Positions 1 to 5,807 of a stretch of 6,278 bases of DNA are shown here, piece after piece. This DNA is from Clostridia bacterium (GTDB lineage: Bacteria > Bacillota > Clostridia > Peptostreptococcales > Anaerovoracaceae): the NCBI GenBank assembly GCA_024403005.1, contig JAKSSQ010000103.1:1-6278 (forward strand), in the 5' to 3' direction. Each line of letters opens with the position of its first letter. Position 1 is the first letter of the stretch. Made by a program: the position numbers and the translations under genes. Below the pieces are notes generated by a model. The model was not told where the DNA came from and did not search any database. It saw nothing but the letters and a program-made list of their open reading frames with translations.

Positions 1-1
1 A

Positions 2-1198
2 GAAGAAATAAAGAGCATTAAGTCCGAAATCGAAAGAGTTAATGCCCAGATCGAAGCTGCGCAGAGAGATGCAGACTACGAAAAAGCATCCAGACTCTAC
101 TACTCCACCCTGCCCAGCCTCACAAAGAAGCTGGAAGCAGCTAATAAGGAAGTAGAAGAACGCAAGAAAGACAGTTTAGTAAGAGACACCGTTACCGACG
201 GCGAAATCGCAGAAATCGTAGCCCGCTGGACAGGCATTCCTGTAGCAAAGCTTATGGAAGGTGAAAGAGAAAAGATTCTGCAGCTGGATTCCATACTCCA
301 CGAAAGAGTTGTAGGCCAGGACGAAGCCGTAAAGAGCGTCGTAGAAGCCATCCAGAGAAGCAGAGCCGGAATCGCAGATCCTAACAGGCCTATCGGTTCC
401 TTCCTCTTCCTCGGCCCCACAGGCGTAGGCAAGACAGAACTGGCTAAATCTCTTGCTTCATCGCTGTTTGACGATGAAAAGAACATGGTCCGCATCGACA
501 TGACCGAATACATGGAAAAGTTCTCGGTATCCAGACTAATCGGAGCTCCTCCGGGATACGTAGGCTACGACGAAGGCGGCCAGCTTACAGAAGCGGTAAG
601 AAGAAAACCCTACTCCGTAGTCCTCTTCGACGAAATCGAAAAGGCCCACCCGGACGTATTCAACATACTGCTGCAGGTTCTGGACGACGGCAGAATTACC
701 GACTCCCAGGGCAGAACAGTAGACTTTAAGAACACCATTATTATCCTTACCAGCAACATTGGGTCACAGTACCTGCTGGAAGGCATACGCGAAGACGGAA
801 GTCTCTCCGAAGATGCAAAGAAGAGCGTAAACGACGTCTTAAGAGCGTCCTTCCGCCCTGAATTCCTCAACAGACTGGACGAAATCGTCTTTTACAAGCC
901 TTTAACAAAGGCAAATATCGGAAAGATTCTGGATCTGCAGCTTAAGGATCTGGAAAGACGTCTTAAGGACAGAGAACTCAAGCTGGAAGTTACGGAAGCT
1001 GCAAAGCAGTTAATCGTAGACAGCAGCTTCGACCCCGTCTACGGCGCAAGACCCATGAAGAGGTTCATCCAGAGCAGCGTGGAAACTTTAATTGCCAAAT
1101 ACATCCTCGGCAGCGAGCTCTCCATCGGAGATATTCTGCAGGTAACCGCAGAAAACGGCAGACTTGCAGTTAATAAACAGGCTCCGGATATGATATAA
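2..1198 (+). CDS. clpB: ATP-dependent chaperone (disaggregase) ClpB, C-terminal part, 5' truncated by window edge
   Basis: ClpB is a cytoplasmic hexameric AAA+ disaggregase that threads aggregated proteins through its pore, working with DnaK/DnaJ/GrpE. The visible 398 residues are roughly the last 45% of a typical ~860-residue ClpB. Residues 1-60 are charged and helical and look like the end of the coiled-coil middle domain, which distinguishes ClpB from ClpA and most ClpC proteins. A conserved linker (VARWTGIPV, about residues 72-80) leads into the second ATPase domain. That domain has Walker A GPTGVGKT (138-145), pore loop GYVGYDEG (185-192), Walker B VVLFDEIEKAH (206-216), sensor 1 TSN (250-252), an arginine-finger segment FRPEFLNRLDE (284-294) and sensor 2 GARPMKR (348-354). 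All key residues are intact. The frame is open from base 2, so the ATG at 254 is internal and not the start. The stop is TAA at 1196-1198. Its promoter and any CIRCE or CtsR site lie outside the window. Confidence 0.97.
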   Translation, partial: EEIKSIKSEIERVNAQIEAAQRDADYEKASRLYYSTLPSLTKKLEAANKEVEERKKDSLVRDTVTDGEIAEIVARWTGIPVAKLMEGEREKILQLDSILHERVVGQDEAVKSVVEAIQRSRAGIADPNRPIGSFLFLGPTGVGKTELAKSLASSLFDDEKNMVRIDMTEYMEKFSVSRLIGAPPGYVGYDEGGQLTEAVRRKPYSVVLFDEIEKAHPDVFNILLQVLDDGRITDSQGRTVDFKNTIIILTSNIGSQYLLEGIREDGSLSEDAKKSVNDVLRASFRPEFLNRLDEIVFYKPLTKANIGKILDLQLKDLERRLKDRELKLEVTEAAKQLIVDSSFDPVYGARPMKRFIQSSVETLIAKYILGSELSIGDILQVTAENGRLAVNKQAPDMI

Positions 1199-1199
1199 T
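1170..1199 (+). promoter_or_regulatory. candidate extended -10 promoter for the dehydrogenase gene, overlapping the clpB stop
   Basis: TGATATAAT at 1191-1199 is a perfect extended -10 element (TG-N-TATAAT). A weak -35-like TTAATA lies at 1170-1175 with an 18-bp spacer. Transcription would start near 1206, leaving a leader of about 23 nt that contains the RBS. The hexamer overlaps the last clpB codons and its stop, so coding constraint could produce it by chance. The downstream gene may simply be cotranscribed with clpB. Confidence 0.4.
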
Positions 1200-1214
1200 A
1201 GGCGGGTAATCGAA

Positions 1215-1219
1215 AGGAG
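1215..1219 (+). promoter_or_regulatory. ribosome binding site of the dehydrogenase gene
   Basis: AGGAG lies 9 nt upstream of the ATG at 1229-1231. This fixes the start codon and makes a start in the 30-nt gap behind clpB convincing. Confidence 0.8.
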
Positions 1220-1228
1220 ACTACCACT

Positions 1229-2200
1229 ATGTTTAACGTATTATGCACTCTGCCCGTTAACGACGAGGAAAAGAAACTAATCGAAGCAGCCGGCCCCGGA
1301 TGCAGCTTTAAGTATGTGCTCCAGGCCGACGTAAATAGAGAAGATCTGCTGGATGTAGACATTATTCTCGGAAACGTAAGCGCAAAGCTTCTCGAAGATC
1401 TGCCCAGACTCAAGTTCCTGCAGCTGGATTCCGCAGGCTCCGACGGCTACGCTAAGCTGCCCATCTTCCACGGCGAAAACGCACCCCTGCTTGCAAACGC
1501 TACAGGTGCTTACGGCGGCACAATCGCAGAATACATGGTTGGTTCAATCATAATGTTAATCCGCCACTTCCAGGTTTACAGAGACCAGATGCACGAACAC
1601 AAGTGGGAAAAGGTAGAACTGCCCACCTGCATTACCGAGCACAAGGCTCTGGTTATCGGTTTCGGCGACATCGGCACAAACTTCGCACAGCGCATGAAGG
1701 CTCTCGGCTGCAGCGTGACCGCAATCAGAAGAACTACAGGCGACAAGCCCGACTACGTAGACGAAGTTTGCACGCTGGACGACCTGCCCAGACTGCTTCC
1801 CGAAGCAGATTTCGTAGGCATCTGCCTGCCCAACTCCCCTGCTACAAGAAAGATCATCAACAAGGAAACTCTGGCTCTCATGAAGCCCTCCGCAATCCTG
1901 GTTAACGTAGGACGCGGCAGCGCAGTAGATTCCGATGCTCTGGCAGAAGCACTCATGAACGGCAAGCTCGGCGGCGCAGCTCTGGACGTAACAGATCCCG
2001 AACCCCTGCCCGCAGACCATCCCCTCTGGGACTGCAGAAACTGCCTCGTTACACCCCACGTTGCAGGTCTCTACCAGCAGCTCTACCCCTTCAAGAGAAT
2101 CGTGCAGAGATGTGTTACAAACCTGGGCCACTTCGTTAACAACGAACCCTGCGAAAGCGTTGTGGACCTGAATACAGGATACAGAGTAAGCAGAAGCTAA
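1229..2200 (+). CDS. D-isomer-specific 2-hydroxyacid dehydrogenase family protein
   Basis: This is a complete 323-residue cytoplasmic oxidoreductase of the family that interconverts 2-oxoacids and D-2-hydroxyacids (glyoxylate/hydroxypyruvate reductase, D-lactate and phosphoglycerate dehydrogenases). The length is normal for the family. The N-terminal substrate domain (about 1-100) is followed by a Rossmann cofactor domain with GFGDIG at 144-149. The catalytic triad is present: Arg229 in NVGRGS, Glu258 in DPEPLP and His277 in TPHVAG. At the end of the second Rossmann strand the sequence is AIRRT (166-170), with Arg where NAD-specific members usually carry Asp. This suggests NADP(H), as in glyoxylate/hydroxypyruvate reductases. 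The substrate cannot be told from sequence alone. The gene starts 30 nt after clpB, has an AGGAG RBS and possibly its own promoter, and ends in TAA 27 nt before a strong terminator. The family call is firm; no specific gene name is justified. Confidence 0.93.
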   Translation: MFNVLCTLPVNDEEKKLIEAAGPGCSFKYVLQADVNREDLLDVDIILGNVSAKLLEDLPRLKFLQLDSAGSDGYAKLPIFHGENAPLLANATGAYGGTIAEYMVGSIIMLIRHFQVYRDQMHEHKWEKVELPTCITEHKALVIGFGDIGTNFAQRMKALGCSVTAIRRTTGDKPDYVDEVCTLDDLPRLLPEADFVGICLPNSPATRKIINKETLALMKPSAILVNVGRGSAVDSDALAEALMNGKLGGAALDVTDPEPLPADHPLWDCRNCLVTPHVAGLYQQLYPFKRIVQRCVTNLGHFVNNEPCESVVDLNTGYRVSRS

Positions 2201-2227
2201 GGATAAAAAGCATAGAAGCAACATAAA

Positions 2228-2259
2228 ACCGGCGGACCTTTCGGTCCGCCGGTCTTTTT
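2228..2259 (+). terminator. intrinsic terminator between convergent genes, probably bidirectional
   Basis: A perfect 11-bp GC-rich stem (ACCGGCGGACC at 2228-2238 with its complement at 2243-2253) closes a 4-nt TTTC loop and is followed by TCTTTTTG. It ends the rightward clpB/dehydrogenase transcript. On the - strand the same hairpin starts 17 nt after the stop of the TolC-like gene and is followed by TTTTATGTT, so it probably serves that gene too, with a weaker U tract. Confidence 0.9.
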
Positions 2260-2270
2260 GTCTTTCGGTA

Positions 2271-3446
2271 TTACAGGCTGATTCTGTTTGTACCTACACC
2301 CATGTCGAAGATGAATGTCTGTACTGCCTGGTTGTAGTCGCATACTGCGGAAATCTTAGCCAGCTTTGCGCCGTTCAGCTGAGTAAGGGTGTTTTCCAGA
2401 TCGTTGAGTGTGCAGGCTCCCAGGTTATAGGAGATGGTCTGGATTCTGTAAGCTGTGGAAGCCAGAGCAACTGTGCTTTCTGCAGCTTCTACTGCCTGCT
2501 TCTTTGCAGCCAGGCCCATGTATTCAGCGCGGATTCCCAGTTCCAGCTGAGTGTTCAGGTTGTTGTAGGTGCTTTCCATCTGCAGGAATGCAGCCTTCTG
2601 CTTCTGGTAGTTGGCGCTGTTGTAGCCGGTTACCAGCTTTGTGTGGATCCACATTGTGTTCTGAACATCGTAGCCGAAATTAACCTGAGCTACTTCGTTT
2701 CTGTTGGCGATTGCAGATGCGATGGCTTCTTCCAGAGCTACTTCGGGAGCTTCTACCATGGCGATTTCCTGTGTAAGTACGGTGTTAGCCATGAGGTCGT
2801 AGCCCATCTGCATGTTGAAATTCATCCTTGCGGAGTAGTAAGCGGTCTTAGCGCTTACCAGATCGGACTTAGCGGATGTAAGGGAGTTTTCAGCCGTGAG
2901 CAGTTCCAGCTTGGAAGCTGCGCCTAAGCTGTACTTCTTAGCAACTACATCGTAAGTGTTCTGTGCATTTACGACGGATTCTTCGCGGATTTTATAGAAT
3001 TCCTGAGCCTGAAGTGTCTGGTAGTAAAGGCTGTAAGCGCTTGCTTCCAGAGAGTTCAGGTCTGCCTGATAGTTTCTGTCCAGGTTTGTTCTTGCGAAAT
3101 CTCTTGTCTTCTTAAGAATAACTTCGTCGATACCATCGATCTGGCCTGCCATACCCATTGCTGCAACTGTAGCGAAGGGCATCTTGTTCATCAGATCCAT
3201 GGTGTTCTTTAAAGTCTGGTAGGAATCTGCATATCCTTCGGCGATTGCCTTGTCGGACAGCTTGCGGATTTCAACCATTTCAATTCCCGTACCCGATGTC
3301 ATAATCTGGTTAACAACGGTTTCCAGGTCCAGAGCGATCTCTTCGCCTGTGAACACCATGTTATCCATAGACGGTTCTGCAAAAACTGCAGCAGTGCATC
3401 CGAATGCCATAACGATGGTAAGGATAAAGCTTAAAAACTTTCTCAT
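2271..3446 (-). CDS. TolC-like outer membrane efflux (OEP) family protein
   Basis: This is a complete 391-residue exported protein. It begins with a signal peptide (positive MRK, hydrophobic stretch about 4-22, likely cleavage after AVFA at 23). The rest is long, helical, rich in Ala, Asn, Gln and Leu, and has the two-fold internal repeat of TolC/OEP proteins. The first repeat has a KYSLGAASKLELLTAEN segment (171-187) and the second a matching YNLGACTLNDLENTL segment (340-354), each followed by a helix ending in an MGYD/MGVG turn (214-217, 382-385). TolC proteins trimerise into a channel for type I secretion or drug efflux across an outer membrane. At 391 residues it is on the short side (E. 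coli TolC precursor ~490). No adaptor or pump gene is adjacent, so the partner is unknown. In a monoderm host a TolC fold would be puzzling; in a diderm lineage it would be expected. The start is set by a strong RBS 11 nt upstream. Family call good, transport role inferred. Confidence 0.82.
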   Translation of the reverse strand: MRKFLSFILTIVMAFGCTAAVFAEPSMDNMVFTGEEIALDLETVVNQIMTSGTGIEMVEIRKLSDKAIAEGYADSYQTLKNTMDLMNKMPFATVAAMGMAGQIDGIDEVILKKTRDFARTNLDRNYQADLNSLEASAYSLYYQTLQAQEFYKIREESVVNAQNTYDVVAKKYSLGAASKLELLTAENSLTSAKSDLVSAKTAYYSARMNFNMQMGYDLMANTVLTQEIAMVEAPEVALEEAIASAIANRNEVAQVNFGYDVQNTMWIHTKLVTGYNSANYQKQKAAFLQMESTYNNLNTQLELGIRAEYMGLAAKKQAVEAAESTVALASTAYRIQTISYNLGACTLNDLENTLTQLNGAKLAKISAVCDYNQAVQTFIFDMGVGTNRISL

Positions 3447-3457
3447 TATTGCAAAAT

Positions 3458-3464
3458 CCTCCTT
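3458..3464 (-). promoter_or_regulatory. ribosome binding site of the TolC-like gene
   Basis: On the - strand AAGGAGG lies 11 nt upstream of the ATG at 3446-3444. It is a near-perfect anti-Shine-Dalgarno match and fixes the start just before the signal peptide. Confidence 0.85.
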
Positions 3465-3516
3465 AAAAGGTCTTTCCTATCCGGGTTGAGCAGCACCAAT
3501 AAGCGCTGCAGAGGAT

Positions 3517-3544
3517 ATTATACCACAGCGAAAGCAAAATTCAG
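3517..3544 (-). promoter_or_regulatory. candidate extended -10 promoter of the TolC-like gene
   Basis: Read on the - strand, TGGTATAAT (3525-3517) is a perfect extended -10 element. The best -35 candidate is CTGAAT (3544-3539), only 3 of 6 to consensus, with a 16-bp spacer, as often seen when an extended -10 compensates. Transcription would begin near 3510, giving a leader of about 64 nt that contains the AAGGAGG site. No clear operator or riboswitch is visible in the leader. Confidence 0.6.
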
Positions 3545-3577
3545 CAATTTCACAAAACCTTAATATTATAGTAATAT

Positions 3578-3620
3578 TCGCCGGAGTGCGGGATGTGCGC
3601 CCCGGCGATTTTTGTATTTT
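3578..3620 (+). terminator. hairpin plus T tract, a + strand intrinsic terminator with no obvious + strand gene
   Basis: The stem TCGCCGG (3578-3584) pairs with CCGGCGA (3602-3608). A further GCG/CGC pairing inside (3588-3590 with 3598-3600) is possible. It is followed on the + strand by TTTTTGTATTTTT. The T tract is on the + side, so it would stop rightward transcription, although the genes on both sides are on the - strand. On the - strand the tail after the stem is AT-rich but not a U tract, so it is a poor terminator for the large surface-protein gene. Confidence 0.6.
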
Positions 3621-3623
3621 TAG

Positions 3624-3636
3624 AGCCCTCCGGGCT
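3624..3636 (-). other. small hairpin just after the surface-protein stop codon
   Basis: On the - strand, AGCCC-GGA-GGGCT forms a 5-bp stem with a 3-nt loop beginning 2 nt after the TAG stop at 3639-3641. It is followed by an A-rich stretch and not by T residues, so it does not look like a standard terminator. It might be a 3' end stabiliser or chance. Confidence 0.3.
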
Positions 3637-3638
3637 GC

Positions 3639-5723
3639 CTAGTATCTTCTGTGGAGCTGGTAGTACGAACCCTGAGTCTGGTCGAATACTATCTTTACAT
3701 CGCAGTTAAGCGATGAACCATCGGGATACACGGCAGTAAAGCGGACCGTTGCAGGCACAGCTTTAGTCGTTCCGATAGCCGCAAGCATGCCTGCGTTCCA
3801 GAGCTGGCCTTCGTAGTTTTCCGTGCCGTCTGCGTTCTCCGACTTTCTCGTGAGCCTTACGCTGAACTGGGGGAACTCAACCAGCTTTGCAGTAACGTAG
3901 GAAGGCTTGCCTCCGGTTTTAGAAGAAAGCACCAGAGCTTCGCCGGGCCAGAACATATTGGCCGGCCTTTCCGCGGAAGTGCCCTTCTTAACCTTGTTCC
4001 ACTCCAGCCTGTTTGCTTCCCATTCCGGGGTGTGAGCCACCGCGCCGGTTACCGACTTTACTTCCTTAACCTTAAACCTGTAGCTGTCCATGCCTGCAGC
4101 GCTTTCGTCCTTAACGGTTACGATAACGTCGTAGGTTCCGGGCTGGGCGTTCGGCAGGTCTGTGAGCTTTAAAACCGGATAATTTCCGCTTGCATCGGCA
4201 TTAAGCGATGTAAAGTTTTTAGTCGCAAAGGGCTTAGCTGCCCCGTCTTTATAGACCTCGATCTTTACGGAAAGCGTGTCCTTTTCCTCGTCGTCCACGG
4301 CTGCAGCTATGGTGTATTTATCTCCGCCGTCCACTTTGGCCGGGTCGGTCTTTATGTACTTGACCCAAGGCGCAGACTGGGCTCCGCCCTGGATGTAGAA
4401 CGTTATGCTAACCTTGTTTGAATCCTTATCGAAGGCAGGCACGCCGGTATTGTCCTGCTGCCAGTGGGTCACCGTGTACTTGCCGTCGACGTAGAACTTG
4501 GGTATGGAAGCGGATAGAATCTGCCCTGCTTTCGGATGGAGGCCGTCGTTCATGGGTTCGTGCTCGTACTGCCAGAACTGCGCTTTGGACGGATCCGCTT
4601 CGTAGTCGCTGTAGAACACCTGGTAGTTTACGGTCTCGCCCTTGGCGTAGACTCTGGCCGGTTCTTCCTTTTCCGTGCGGTTTGCTCCTATTGCGGCTTT
4701 GCAGCCGGATGCTGTCCATCGCTGAGCGTCTGCCTCGTCCTTAAAGAAGAATTCCTCTGCGTAGACCTTGCGGCCGCCGGAAATGGTATAGAGCTTAAAG
4801 TTCCTTATAACGGTGCCTTCGGCGGGCGAGAAAGCCAGCTTAGCCGCACCGCTGTATTCGGAGGAAAGCCCGTAGAGCTTGCCGCTGTTTACGATGAACT
4901 TTCCTGCGTTTATGCTTTCCGGAATCGCAGCTCCGGCTTTGGAAATGTAGAGTTCCAGGCCTGCTGCGCCGGCCGCAGTGCCGTAGCGGGTGTTTGCAGT
5001 CGCCTTGTAGACGTGGCTACCGGTAAGACCTCTCGCCACGCTCTTATAGGGCGAAGGCACCACGTAGAGGTAGTCGCTTCCGCTGGGAGACGGGTAGTAA
5101 GCCCCCGCATATGCACCGTCCAGCGTCCAGAAAACGTTGTAGTCCCTCGAGCTGTACCTAGCGCCCTTTCCGGTAAAAGTAAAGGCAGAATATAGCGCTT
5201 TTCTTCCGGATGGAATGGTTATCGTCTCCGTAACGGTCTTACTGTAACCGGACAGAACGTCGCTGTAGCTTGCGTAGCTGTTATTTACGCCGGAGGCGTA
5301 TTCGCAGTCGTAGCGTCCGAAGGACAGGGTCTTTGGTGGGGTCACGAAGGAACCGGAGACATGGTACATGCCGCCGGAAACTTCCGAAACTCTGCTGCTC
5401 TTCGCCGGAGCCAGGTCTGCAGAAACAGGCGCGCCGGCCTTAACGTGGCAGACCCGCAGGTTGTCCATATAGAAGTAATTTGTGTGCTTGGAAGAGGACG
5501 TGTAGTCGCGGACCACGCTGCTTATGGTGTAAGTGCCCGGGCCGAGAATCTGGGGATGCACGTAGGTGCCGCTGCCGGTGTTCCAGGTGGTGTCGGAGCA
5601 GATTTTCTCCCAGGGCGCAGCCACGCCGTCCCTGGCGATATTAATATAGACGGACGAACAGCCGCCGCTCTCGCTAAGGTAGTCGTAGTCGAAGCTCAGC
5701 ACGGCCTGCTTGCCGGCAGGCAC
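3639..5723 (-). CDS. C-terminal 694-codon part of the interrupted Ig-like surface protein
   Basis: This is the stretch a gene finder would call, using GTG at 5723 as start. That GTG is a Val inside a beta strand (TFTVPAGK) and lacks an RBS, so I consider it an artefact of the upstream TAG. Counting from this Val: 1-91 finish a carbohydrate-binding-like or jelly-roll sandwich ending YFYMDNLRV; about 95-340 are further beta-rich, Tyr/Ser/Gly-rich sandwich-like segments (one begins GKLYGLSSEY at 281); about 357-447 are an Ig/PKD-like domain with NYQVFYSDYEADP and YTVTHWQQDN; about 450-556 are another Ig-like domain with GTYDVIVTVKDES; 560-694 are a C-terminal module with HTPEWEANRLEWNKVKKG and FWPGE, ending YYQLHRRY. 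I recall similar C-terminal modules in large clostridial secreted proteins, which cannot be checked here. No LPXTG, SLH or transmembrane anchor is seen at the C-terminus. No enzyme motif is recognised. A role in adhesion or glycan binding is only inference. Confidence 0.6.
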   Translation of the reverse strand: MPAGKQAVLSFDYDYLSESGGCSSVYINIARDGVAAPWEKICSDTTWNTGSGTYVHPQILGPGTYTISSVVRDYTSSSKHTNYFYMDNLRVCHVKAGAPVSADLAPAKSSRVSEVSGGMYHVSGSFVTPPKTLSFGRYDCEYASGVNNSYASYSDVLSGYSKTVTETITIPSGRKALYSAFTFTGKGARYSSRDYNVFWTLDGAYAGAYYPSPSGSDYLYVVPSPYKSVARGLTGSHVYKATANTRYGTAAGAAGLELYISKAGAAIPESINAGKFIVNSGKLYGLSSEYSGAAKLAFSPAEGTVIRNFKLYTISGGRKVYAEEFFFKDEADAQRWTASGCKAAIGANRTEKEEPARVYAKGETVNYQVFYSDYEADPSKAQFWQYEHEPMNDGLHPKAGQILSASIPKFYVDGKYTVTHWQQDNTGVPAFDKDSNKVSITFYIQGGAQSAPWVKYIKTDPAKVDGGDKYTIAAAVDDEEKDTLSVKIEVYKDGAAKPFATKNFTSLNADASGNYPVLKLTDLPNAQPGTYDVIVTVKDESAAGMDSYRFKVKEVKSVTGAVAHTPEWEANRLEWNKVKKGTSAERPANMFWPGEALVLSSKTGGKPSYVTAKLVEFPQFSVRLTRKSENADGTENYEGQLWNAGMLAAIGTTKAVPATVRFTAVYPDGSSLNCDVKIVFDQTQGSYYQLHRRY

Positions 5724-5807
5724 AGTAAATGTAACCGGCCTGGTGCTTCCGGTCTGGAGCGCGTTGGAATCCCTCTTCGTCGTGGCCAGATAGCCTATGC
5801 GGTAGCG

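Noticed and set aside
254..256. ATG at 254 as the start of the ClpB gene
   Set aside because: The frame is open upstream to the window edge and encodes conserved ClpB middle-domain and linker sequence, so this Met is internal.
1556..2224. Long antisense frame (222 codons) opposite the dehydrogenase
   Set aside because: It is the mirror of a well-supported coding frame, is Cys/Ser/Val-rich with no family resemblance, and has no RBS; the + strand gene has all its catalytic motifs.
3465..3510. Riboswitch or attenuator in the leader of the TolC-like gene
   Set aside because: Only a weak GCAGC/GCTGC pairing with a 10-nt loop is visible and no T tract follows, so there is no support for a switch.
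4536..5195. Long + strand frame (219 codons) opposite the surface protein
   Set aside because: The - strand frame continues cleanly through it with coherent beta-domain sequence; the + frame has no RBS or recognisable domain.
5721..5723. GTG at 5723 as a genuine start of a separate protein
   Set aside because: No Shine-Dalgarno sequence precedes it, and it lies inside a beta strand of a domain that begins upstream of the amber codon.
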